From: Alphaproteobacteria bacterium | GTDB taxonomy: Bacteria > Pseudomonadota > Alphaproteobacteria > Rhizobiales > Xanthobacteraceae | Assembly: GCA_005884465.1 (NCBI GenBank) | Contig: VAZH01000211.1 | Span: forward strand, 1-5,187 | Reading direction: 5' to 3' | DNA: 5,187 bases | Shown here: piece after piece, positions 1 through 5,187 of the stretch | Layout of the letters: each line of letters starts with the position of its first letter | Position numbering within the stretch: the stretch's first letter is position 1 | Position numbers and translations under genes: made by a program | The notes under the pieces: generated by a model | Databases searched by the model: none | Told to the model about the DNA's origin: nothing | What the model saw: only the letters and a program-made list of their open reading frames with translations

Positions 1-94
1 CTTCTTTCTCGGCTTGCAGATGGACTACGATCTGATGCAGCGGCGGCGCGAAATCGATCGGGACCTGAAAAGCATCCGTCCGCGTGCGGCATGA
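1..94 (+). CDS. HigA-like antitoxin, C-terminal fragment (5' end outside window)
   Basis: This open frame enters from the left edge (first full codon at position 2) and stops at TGA 92-94, giving 30 residues. The visible tail contains FFLGLQMDYDL, then a charged helix, and ends in IRPRAA. From memory this lines up well with the end of HigA-family (XRE helix-turn-helix) antitoxins, which typically read F-W-L-N-L-Q-x-x-YDL, an amphipathic helix, and a V-R-P tail. Those proteins bind and neutralise the RelE-like toxin HigB and repress their own operon. The helix-turn-helix domain and any toxin gene (higB usually lies upstream of higA) would be outside the window, so neither function nor integrity can be judged. 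The gene is co-directional with dciA and ends 40 bp before it. It could also be another small XRE-type regulator with the same tail. The family call is fairly good, while membership of a working toxin-antitoxin pair is inference. Confidence 0.65.
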   Translation, partial: FFLGLQMDYDLMQRRREIDRDLKSIRPRAA

Positions 95-100
95 CTGGGA

Positions 101-129
101 ATGCCACCGTCAAACAGCGATGTTATAAG
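101..129 (+). promoter_or_regulatory. Candidate promoter of dciA, leaderless arrangement
   Basis: A -10-like hexamer TATAAG (124-129, 5 of 6 matches to TATAAT) lies 17 bp after a weaker -35-like ATGCCA (101-106, 4 of 6 matches to TTGACA). The ATG of dciA follows the -10 box by only 5 bases. Transcription would therefore be expected to begin at or within a base or two of the start codon, giving an mRNA with almost no 5' leader. In agreement, no GGAG-type ribosome binding site is visible in 115-134. The match is by eye and short hexamers occur by chance, so this is a candidate only. Confidence 0.4.
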
Positions 130-134
130 AACCC

Positions 135-614
135 ATGTCCAAGCCCGGTCCGATCACGGCAAAACCGCTTTCCGTCCTCCTCAGCGACGTATTTTCCGAC
201 GCTTACGCCAAGCAGGGGTTTGCCGCGCGCGAATTGGTCACGCGCTGGGCGGAGATCGCCGGTCCGGAAATATCAGCCCATTCCGAGCCCGTTAAAATCC
301 AGTGGCCGCGGCCGGTGGAGGGACAGCCGCAGGAACCGGCCACGCTGGTGTTGCGCGTGGAGGGTCCGATGGCGCTGGAAATACAGCACGCCTCGGACGC
401 TATCCTGGAGCGCGTCAACCGCTTCTTCGGCTGGAGCGCGGTGGGACGGCTGGCGCTTCGTCAGGCACCGCTGTCGCGCCGGAATTTGCCTACCGCCCCC
501 CGCGCGCCGGACCCCAAATCGGTTGCGAAAGTCGCGGAAACCCTGTCATCGGTCGAAGACGAGGAACTGCGGGCCGCGTTGGCGCGTCTCGGCGCCTCGA
601 TCAAGCGAAATTGA
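135..614 (+). CDS. dciA: DciA/DUF721 family protein, replicative helicase operator
   Basis: This 159-residue cytosolic protein belongs to the DUF721 (DciA) family. DciA is the ancestral bacterial partner of the replicative helicase DnaB, helping its loading and function at replication initiation in bacteria without DnaC or DnaI loaders. The DUF721 core spans about residues 12-110. It begins with a helix (LSVLLSDVFSDAYAKQGF), followed by the characteristic W38-A-E-I-A-G43 and AHSEPVKI, strands around TLVLRVEGPMALEIQ, and a helix ending ILERVNRFFGW. A flexible Pro/Arg/Ala-rich linker (about 115-130) leads to a C-terminal helical segment with EELRAALARLG, as I recall for alphaproteobacterial members. 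The ATG at 135 is chosen because the next in-frame Met (about residue 75) would remove half the conserved core. No clear Shine-Dalgarno sequence precedes it, and a promoter-like sequence ends 5 bases upstream. The gene is intact and of normal length. The family call is firm, while the role in this organism is by homology. Confidence 0.87.
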   Translation: MSKPGPITAKPLSVLLSDVFSDAYAKQGFAARELVTRWAEIAGPEISAHSEPVKIQWPRPVEGQPQEPATLVLRVEGPMALEIQHASDAILERVNRFFGWSAVGRLALRQAPLSRRNLPTAPRAPDPKSVAKVAETLSSVEDEELRAALARLGASIKRN

Positions 615-659
615 GCCTGCCGCCGGGCCCGGGAATTGCCGCCTGCCATTGCCTCAATT
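609..659. repeat. Inverted repeat over the dciA stop codon
   Basis: AATTGAG (609-615) is the exact reverse complement of CTCAATT (653-659), with 37 bases between the arms. The left arm contains the TGA stop of dciA (612-614). The space between holds the GC-rich perfect palindrome CCGGGCCCGG (623-632). In RNA this could fold as an outer stem enclosing a short GC-rich structure. There is no following T-tract, so it is not a standard intrinsic terminator. The rest of the 91-bp gap before the dsbA-like gene shows no convincing promoter. A chance origin for the 7-bp arms is possible. Confidence 0.3.
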
Positions 660-705
660 GTCGTTTCAAGCTAGCGAACACACATCTTTGGTTCTTCGGG
701 CGTGA

Positions 706-1386
706 ATGCGCCGACACGGGAGCAAACCGTTGATCATCACGCGCCGCGCCTTCACCTTTGCCCTGTCACTGACCGGACTTGCCGCTCTCGCCGGCTTCTC
801 GCCGCTGCGCCTGATCGCAGAGGCGATGGCGCAAAGTGCGTCTGATGTGGCAAAACCGCAATCGCTCCCCGACATGGCGCTCGGTCCCGCCAACGCCTCC
901 GTGACCATCACCGAATACGCGTCGATGACCTGCCCGCATTGCGCGGCCTTCAATGAGAACGTGTTCCCGAAAATCAAGTCGGAATATATCGACACCGGCA
1001 AGGTGCGTTACGTGTTCCGCGAGTTCCCGCTCGACATCAAGGCGGCGGCGGGCTCGATGCTGGCGCGCTGCATCGCCAAGGAAGATGCCGGGAAATATTT
1101 CGCCGTCATCGACATGCTGTTCAAGCAGCAGAACGATTGGGTGACGAAGAACACCACCGAAACGCTGACCCGGATCGGCAAGCAGGCCGGCCTCAGCCAG
1201 CAAGCGGTCGAGGATTGCCTTAAAGATCAGGCGCTGCTCGACAAGATCGCCGCCGACCAGAAGTTCGCGAACGAGGTCTTGAAGGTGGGCTCGACGCCGA
1301 CCTTTTTCATCAACGGCGAGATGATCAGGGGCGAGACCTCGTTTGAGGAATTCGACAAGAGGATCAAATCGCTGCTGAAGAGCTGA
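706..1386 (+). CDS. DsbA-family thiol:disulfide oxidoreductase, exported
   Basis: This is a thioredoxin-fold protein of the DsbA/BdbD type (Thioredoxin_4-like), expected to oxidise, or possibly isomerise, cysteine pairs in periplasmic proteins. The ATG frame gives 226 residues. An N-terminal export signal contains TRRAF (12-16), a hydrophobic stretch (about 17-31) and a likely cleavage region around AMAQSA (40-45). The catalytic motif C76-P-H-C79 is followed by the helix AAFNENVFPKI, and then VRYVFREFPLD typical of this group. A helical insertion follows, and the cis-proline loop is GST197-P198-TFFING. Both active cysteines and the cis-Pro are intact. The start is uncertain: ATG 706 is the outer boundary, but TTG 730 has a much better ribosome binding site and would give a 218-residue protein beginning MIITRRAF. 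The gene lies 91 bp after dciA and 213 bp before smc. No DsbB-type recycling partner is in view, and the substrates are unknown. Confidence 0.88.
   Translation: MRRHGSKPLIITRRAFTFALSLTGLAALAGFSPLRLIAEAMAQSASDVAKPQSLPDMALGPANASVTITEYASMTCPHCAAFNENVFPKIKSEYIDTGKVRYVFREFPLDIKAAAGSMLARCIAKEDAGKYFAVIDMLFKQQNDWVTKNTTETLTRIGKQAGLSQQAVEDCLKDQALLDKIAADQKFANEVLKVGSTPTFFINGEMIRGETSFEEFDKRIKSLLKS
718..722 (+). promoter_or_regulatory. Shine-Dalgarno favouring the TTG 730 start of the DsbA-like gene
   Basis: GGGAG at 718-722 lies 7 bases before TTG 730, which is in frame with the coding region. By contrast, the 20 bases before ATG 706 contain no GGAG-like sequence. Starting at TTG 730 puts the Arg pair at residues 5-6 of the signal, a compact n-region usual for exported proteins. 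This supports TTG as the real start, but does not prove it. Confidence 0.5.
730..840 (+). other. Export signal with twin-arginine-like motif
   Basis: From the TTG start the N-terminus reads MIITRRAFTFALSL and continues through GLAALAGF to a polar stretch ending AEAMAQSA. T-R-R-A-F fits the S/T-R-R-x-F core of Tat signals, although the following T-F differs from the usual L-K. The hydrophobic core is Ala/Gly/Leu-rich and of moderate hydrophobicity, as in Tat signals, and Arg occurs again before the cleavage region. A Sec signal remains possible because Sec signals often carry Arg in the n-region. Confidence 0.5.
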
Positions 1387-1396
1387 TTCTTGCGCC

Positions 1397-1425
1397 GGGG
1401 CGGAACCGGGATCACCTGCCGCCCC
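1397..1425 (+). terminator. GC-rich hairpin after the DsbA-like gene
   Basis: GGGGCGG (1397-1403) pairs perfectly with CCGCCCC (1419-1425) across a 15-base loop, starting 10 bases after the dsbA-like stop codon. The following bases are TAACCC, so the U-tract of a classic intrinsic terminator is absent. It may cause partial termination, protect the upstream mRNA end, or do nothing. If active it would reduce read-through into smc. Confidence 0.4.
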
Positions 1426-1599
1426 TAACCCACGCAAAAGCCTTGGGAAAAGCCCCTGCGGCGGTTGCCCTCCGGCCCCGGCCTCGCCATTGTCGCCTGC
1501 CATGAGCCGCAGCAAGCGACTCGCCCACACACCGACATTGCCTTCTATGGTATTGTCCCGGCAGGGAGATTCGCGCCCTGCCAACAGAGAATCGTGTCC
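1426..1599 (+). promoter_or_regulatory. smc upstream region, no clear promoter found
   Basis: With the hairpin before it, this stretch separates the DsbA-like gene from smc. It is in frame with smc from TTG 1465, but the translated 45 residues do not look like part of the SMC head, so I treat it as non-coding. TATTGT (1551-1556) and TATGGT (1546-1551) resemble -10 boxes, but neither has a convincing -35 hexamer at 16-18 bp. AAAAGCC occurs twice (1436-1442, 1448-1454). Whether smc has its own promoter here cannot be decided by eye. Confidence 0.3.
1560..1582 (+). repeat. Hairpin in the smc 5' region
   Basis: GGCAGGG (1560-1566) and CCCTGCC (1576-1582) form a perfect 7-bp inverted repeat with a 9-base loop (AGATTCGCG). 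It ends 17 bases before the smc ATG, just ahead of the weak purine-rich AGAGA (1586-1590) that may serve as ribosome binding site. As RNA it could influence ribosome access, and as DNA it could be a protein-binding palindrome. There is no T-tract to suggest termination. Confidence 0.4.
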
Positions 1600-4500
1600 A
1601 TGAAACTGACCCGCCTTCGCCTCCACGGTTTCAAGTCGTTCGTTGAACCTACCGACTTCATGATCGAACCCGGTTTGACCGGCGTGGTCGGGCCGAACGG
1701 CTGCGGCAAATCGAACCTGGTCGAGGCGTTGCGCTGGGCGATGGGAGAGACCTCGCACAAGTCGCTGCGCGCCGCCGACATGGACGCCGTGATCTTTGCC
1801 GGCTCCGGCAACCGTCCGTCGCGCAACCACGCCGAAGTGGTGATGACGATCGACAATTCCGACCGCTCCGCGCCGGCGGCCCTGAACGACCGGGAGATCC
1901 TGGAAATCTCGCGCCGGATCGAGCGCGAAGCGGGCTCGGTCTATCGGATCAATGGCCGTGACGTGCGCGCCCGCGACGTGCAGATCCTGTTCGCCGACGC
2001 CGCCACCGGCGCGCGTTCGCCGGCGCTGGTGCACCAAGGCAAAATCGGCGAGATCATTCAGGCCAAGCCCGAACAGCGCCGCCGCGTGCTGGAAGATGCC
2101 GCAGGCGTCGCCGGGCTTCATGCCCGCCGCCACGAGGCCGAATTGCGCCTCAAGGCCGCGGAAACCAACCTCACCCGCGTCGAGGATGTGATCGGGCAAC
2201 TGGCCGGACAGATCGACGGCCTGAAGAAGCAGGCGCGGCAGGCGATCCGCTACCGCGAAGTCGCGGCCAAGGTGCGCAAGGCCGAGGCCATGCTGTTTCA
2301 CCTGCGCTGGCTGGAAGCCAATTCCGACGTGGCGGAAACCGCCCATGTCCACGACCTCGGCGTCCGCGACATGGCCGAACGCACCCGCGAACAGGCCGAG
2401 GCGGCCCGGATCCAGGCGGTGCGCGCCTCCGAACTGCCGGCGCTGCGCGAGGCCGAGGCCCGCGCCGCGGCCGGACTGCAGCGGCTCACCATTGCGCGCG
2501 AAACGCTCGACCGCGAGGAAGAGCGCGCCAAGGAGCGCGTCGCGGAGCTCGATCGCCGGCTGACGCAGTTTGCGGCCGATATCGCGCGCGAGCAGCAGCA
2601 GACCTCCGACGCCGAAGTGGCGCTGCAGCGGCTCGATGCCGAAGACTCCGAATTGAAAGACGAGATCAAGACCCGCGTCGAAAAGCGCAGCGGCGTCGAT
2701 CAGCGCGTGTCCGAGGCCGAAACGACATTGGCCGCAGCCGAGCGCCTGTTCGCTGAGCTGACCACGGTCCTTGCCGACCTCACCGCCAAACGCCACCAGC
2801 TCGACGAAAGCGTGCGCAGCCACCGCGACCGGCTGGCGCGGCTCGATTCCGACATCGCCAATGTCGGCAGCGAAGAGCAGAAGCTGGCGCAGGAAACCAG
2901 CGGATTGGGCGACCTCTCGGTACTCGCCGCGGCCGTGGAAACCGCGCAGCAGAGTCTTACGCAGTCCGAAGCCGCGGCGCAGATGAGCGAGGCCGCTCAC
3001 GCCGCCGCGCGGCAAAAGCTGGAAGGCGCCCGCGCGCCGCTCAACGAGGCCGACAAGCGCGTGCAGCGGCTCGAGACCGAAGCGCGCACAATCTCAAAGC
3101 TCGTCAACGGCGAGACCAAGAACCTGTGGCCGCCGATCATCGATGGCGTCACCGTCGCCAAGGGATATGAGAAGGCGCTTGGCGCGGCATTGGGCGATGA
3201 TCTCGATGCCCCGGTCGACCCGTCGGCGCCGATGCGCTGGACCAATGCCGGCGTGACCGAGGGCGACCCTGCCCTGCCCGATGGGGTCGAGGCACTCGCC
3301 ACCCATGTCGATGCGCCCACCGAGCTGGCGCGCCGTCTCGCGCAGATCGGCGTCGTCGCCAAAGAGCGCGGCGCCTCTCTGGTGTCGCAGCTCAAGACCG
3401 GTCAGCGGCTGGTGTCGCTGGAAGGCGACGTCTGGCGCTGGGATGGTTTTGTCGCCGCCGCCCACGCCCCGACCGGTGCGGCGCGGCGTCTCGCCGAGCG
3501 CGCCCGCCTCGTTGACATCGAAAACGAGCTTGAGCAGGCCCGCATCGATGCTGCCGCCAAGCGTCAGGCCCTGGAAATCGCCGAAACCGAGCTGAAGGCC
3601 GCATCCGCTTCCGAAGCTGCCGCGCGCGATGCCTGGCGCGCCGCGCAACGCGAAGCCGACGCCGCGCGTGAACGCCACGCTAATGCCGAGCGCGAGATCA
3701 ATCGCCACGCCGCGCGCAAGTCGGCGCTGGCCGAAGCCCATAGCCGCCTCAACGCCGACCGCGCCGAGGCCCACAGCGCGCATGAAAGCGCCATGGCGGC
3801 GCTGGTCGAATTGCCGCCGAGCCTCGACACTGAAACGAGGCTCGCCGCCGTTCGCACCGACATCGACGGCCATCGCCGCCTCGCAGCCCAGGTGCGGGCC
3901 GAAGCGCAGGCGCTGGCGCGCGAGGCCGAACTCGCCGACCGCCGGCTGCAGGCCATTTTGGCCGAGCGCAGCGAATGGCAAAACCGCAAGGAGAGCGCGG
4001 CATCGCAAATCGCCACCATCGAAGCGCGCGTCGCCGAGGTCAAAGCCGAGCGCGCCGAACTCGACAATGCGCCCGCAATATTCGCGGAAAAGCGCCGCGC
4101 CCTGATCGGCGAAATCGAAGCGGCCGAAAACGCCCGCCGCGTTGCCGCCGATGCGCTTGCATCAGCCGAAAACGTGATGGCGGAAACCGATCGGGCCGCG
4201 AAAATTTCACTCGAAGCGCTCTCGAGCGCCCGCGAAGCTTGTGCCCGCGCCGAAGAACGCATGGATGGCGCCAGGCGCCGCCTCGCCGACATCGAGCGCG
4301 AAATCCACGACATGCTGGAAGTCGCGCCGCAAGGCGTGGCCGGCCTGGCCGAAATCAAGCCGGGCGCGCAATTGCCGCCGCTTCAGGAGATCGAGGAAAA
4401 TCTCGAAAAGCTGCGGCGCGACCGCGAGCGGCTCGGCGCGGTCAATCTGCGCGCCGAGGAAGAGTTGCGCGAGGTCGAAGCCCAGCACACGTCGCTCACC

Positions 4501-5064
4501 ACCGAACGCGACGATCTGGTGGAAGCCATCAAGCGGTTGCGCCAGGGCATCCAGAGCCTCAATCGCGAGGCGCGCGAGCGGCTATTGACCTCGTTTGAGG
4601 TCGTCAACGGCCATTTCAAGCGGCTGTTCGTGGAATTGTTCGGCGGCGGGGAAGCGGCGCTGCATCTGATCGAGAGCGACGATCCGCTCGAGGCCGGGCT
4701 CGAGATCATCGCCAAGCCGCCCGGCAAGAAGCCACAGACGCTATCGCTCTTGTCAGGCGGCGAGCAGGCGCTGACCGCGCTGGCGCTGATTTTTGCCGTG
4801 TTCCTGACCAACCCGTCGCCGATCTGCGTGCTGGACGAAGTCGACGCGCCGCTCGACGATCACAATGTGGAGCGCTTCTGCACCCTGCTGCACGAGATGA
4901 CGGCTGCGACCGAAACGCGCTTCATCATCATCACCCACAACCCGATCACGATGGCGCGGATGAATAGGCTGTTCGGCGTCACCATGGCCGAGCGCGGCGT
5001 GTCGCAACTGGTCTCGGTCGATCTCGAAGACGCGGTGAAGATTCTCGATCAGAACGTGGCGTGA
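1600..5064 (+). CDS. smc: Chromosome segregation ATPase SMC
   Basis: This is a complete 1154-residue SMC, the ATPase core of the SMC-ScpAB condensin, which extrudes and aligns DNA loops to separate replicated chromosomes. The N-terminal head begins MKLTRLRLHGFKSF and has Walker A GPNGCGKSN (31-39), R57 in the SLRA loop and the Q-loop glutamine Q146. Long coiled-coil arms occupy about 170-505 and 630-985. Between them is a hinge of roughly 120 residues. The C-terminal head (about 990-1154) has the signature LSGGEQ (1051-1056), Walker B VLDE with D1079 and E1080, the D-loop APLDD (1083-1087) and switch histidine H1113 in ITHN. Every ATPase residue I checked is present. The ATG at 1600 is chosen because MKLTRLRLHGFKSF is the canonical SMC start. 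The reading frame stays open upstream to TTG 1465, but that extension has no SMC character. No scpA or scpB is in view. The hinge is short and lacks the usual glycine motif. Confidence 0.96.
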   Translation: MKLTRLRLHGFKSFVEPTDFMIEPGLTGVVGPNGCGKSNLVEALRWAMGETSHKSLRAADMDAVIFAGSGNRPSRNHAEVVMTIDNSDRSAPAALNDREILEISRRIEREAGSVYRINGRDVRARDVQILFADAATGARSPALVHQGKIGEIIQAKPEQRRRVLEDAAGVAGLHARRHEAELRLKAAETNLTRVEDVIGQLAGQIDGLKKQARQAIRYREVAAKVRKAEAMLFHLRWLEANSDVAETAHVHDLGVRDMAERTREQAEAARIQAVRASELPALREAEARAAAGLQRLTIARETLDREEERAKERVAELDRRLTQFAADIAREQQQTSDAEVALQRLDAEDSELKDEIKTRVEKRSGVDQRVSEAETTLAAAERLFAELTTVLADLTAKRHQLDESVRSHRDRLARLDSDIANVGSEEQKLAQETSGLGDLSVLAAAVETAQQSLTQSEAAAQMSEAAHAAARQKLEGARAPLNEADKRVQRLETEARTISKLVNGETKNLWPPIIDGVTVAKGYEKALGAALGDDLDAPVDPSAPMRWTNAGVTEGDPALPDGVEALATHVDAPTELARRLAQIGVVAKERGASLVSQLKTGQRLVSLEGDVWRWDGFVAAAHAPTGAARRLAERARLVDIENELEQARIDAAAKRQALEIAETELKAASASEAAARDAWRAAQREADAARERHANAEREINRHAARKSALAEAHSRLNADRAEAHSAHESAMAALVELPPSLDTETRLAAVRTDIDGHRRLAAQVRAEAQALAREAELADRRLQAILAERSEWQNRKESAASQIATIEARVAEVKAERAELDNAPAIFAEKRRALIGEIEAAENARRVAADALASAENVMAETDRAAKISLEALSSAREACARAEERMDGARRRLADIEREIHDMLEVAPQGVAGLAEIKPGAQLPPLQEIEENLEKLRRDRERLGAVNLRAEEELREVEAQHTSLTTERDDLVEAIKRLRQGIQSLNREARERLLTSFEVVNGHFKRLFVELFGGGEAALHLIESDDPLEAGLEIIAKPPGKKPQTLSLLSGGEQALTALALIFAVFLTNPSPICVLDEVDAPLDDHNVERFCTLLHEMTAATETRFIIITHNPITMARMNRLFGVTMAERGVSQLVSVDLEDAVKILDQNVA
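3112..3492 (+). other. SMC hinge domain, short alphaproteobacterial form
   Basis: This codes for SMC residues about 505-631, where the heptad-like, Ala/Glu/Arg-rich coils break. The first half keeps a recognisable hinge core, VAKGYEKALGAALGDDL (519-535), comparable to the yE-A-E-ALG element of other SMC hinges. The second half ends with RLVSLEGDVWRWDGF (603-617), comparable to the usual V-T-L-E-G-D-V followed by a Gly-Gly...Gly-Gly segment, but here that segment is replaced by WRWDGFVAAAHAPTG. The domain is clearly shorter than the roughly 170 residues I recall for Bacillus subtilis SMC. Boundaries are approximate. Confidence 0.6.
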
Positions 5065-5075
5065 TGTTACGCCCT

Positions 5076-5187
5076 CGTCATCACAATCGTTGACGTCATC
5101 ATCCGCGAAGGCGGATGATCCAGTACGCCGCCCGATCGGTGTGACACTCGATGCTCACGGAATACTGGATGCCCCGCTTTCGCGGGG
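5076..5187. repeat. Intergenic palindromic (REP/cruciform-like) element, cut by window end
   Basis: The tail of the window is built of nested inverted repeats. CGTCA (5076-5080) pairs with TGACG (5091-5095), and TGACGTCA (5091-5098) is itself a palindrome. ATCATCCGC (5098-5106) pairs with GCGGATGAT (5111-5119) in a 9-bp stem with a 4-base loop. ATCCAGTA (5118-5125) pairs with TACTGGAT (5163-5170) around a 37-base centre. CCCCGC (5172-5177) pairs with GCGGGG (5182-5187), a stem that probably continues past the edge. The result is a three-hairpin, cloverleaf-like structure. I recall near-identical elements scattered between genes in Bradyrhizobium genomes, but could not verify this. It begins 11 bases after the smc stop and contains no coding frame I would support. 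It may help end or protect the smc transcript. Confidence 0.7.

Noticed and set aside
658..686. Possible promoter for the DsbA-like gene, with TTGTCG (658-663) as -35.
   Set aside because: No sequence resembling a -10 box lies at 16-18 bp. The candidates CACATC and ACACAT are poor.
91..705. Open frame of 204 codons starting at an ATG that overlaps the stop of the first gene and covering dciA in another frame.
   Set aside because: The product is Arg/Pro/Ser-rich with no domain, while the overlapping dciA frame has clear DUF721 conservation.
302..733. Open frame of 143 codons in a third frame over dciA and the gap after it.
   Set aside because: Gly/Ala/Arg-rich composition, no family resemblance, and full overlap with dciA.
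1465..1599. 45-codon N-terminal extension of smc from TTG 1465.
   Set aside because: SMC proteins begin at the MKLTRLRLHGFKSF-like strand. The extension is Pro/Gln/His-rich, unlike an ABC head, and contains a hairpin more typical of a 5' untranslated region.
766..3015. Very long open frame of 749 codons on the minus strand across the DsbA-like gene and the first part of smc.
   Set aside because: It is antisense to two genes with clear family motifs. Its composition (Gly, Arg, His, Leu-rich, no recognisable domain) fits the mirror of high-GC codon use, and it spans an intergenic gap.
3094..4008. Antisense open frame of 304 codons within smc, and a similar one at 3564-4358.
   Set aside because: They lie opposite the repetitive coiled-coil codons of smc. 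Their Ala/Arg/Ser-rich low-complexity products are shadows of that composition.
3597..4080. Repetitive GCC/GAG/CGC-rich stretch that could be taken for a DNA tandem repeat.
   Set aside because: There is no fixed repeat unit. It codes for the Ala/Glu/Arg-rich coiled coil of SMC, and the pattern comes from codon bias.

Overview
The window is high-GC DNA with dense coding on the + strand and looks chromosomal. It most likely comes from a Bradyrhizobium or a close relative (Nitrobacteraceae, order Hyphomicrobiales, Alphaproteobacteria). This rests on three things: the gene set and protein style (an alphaproteobacterial DciA/DUF721 protein, a DsbA-like thioredoxin and an alphaproteobacterial-type SMC in a row), the strong G/C preference at third codon positions, and an intergenic palindromic repeat after smc that I recall as typical of Bradyrhizobium intergenic regions. 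The genus assignment is an inference from memory; no search was run.

Layout, left to right. Positions 1-94 hold the last 30 codons of a gene cut by the window edge. Its C-terminus resembles that of HigA-family antitoxins. After a 40-bp gap that contains a promoter-like sequence comes dciA (135-614), a DUF721 protein that acts with the replicative helicase. A 91-bp gap leads to a secreted DsbA-like thiol oxidoreductase (706-1386; a TTG at 730 may be the real start). A 213-bp gap with two GC-rich inverted repeats separates it from smc (1600-5064), a complete SMC ATPase of the chromosome-organising condensin complex. The last 123 bp hold a nested palindromic intergenic repeat, cut by the right edge.

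All four genes point the same way, and dciA, dsbA and smc form a plausible transcription group. DciA acts in replication initiation and SMC in folding and segregating the copied chromosome, so the outer two genes share a theme. The DsbA-like protein acts in the periplasm and has no obvious mechanistic link, though I recall the order DUF721-DsbA-SMC as recurring in Hyphomicrobiales.

I see no CRISPR array, tRNA or rRNA gene, insertion sequence or defence island. This is mostly an ordinary housekeeping region, and I did not find a new system in it. The points most worth a second look are the possibly leaderless start of dciA, the TTG start and twin-arginine-like signal of the DsbA protein, the short derived hinge of SMC, the hairpin just upstream of smc, the antitoxin-like tail at the left edge and the terminal repeat.
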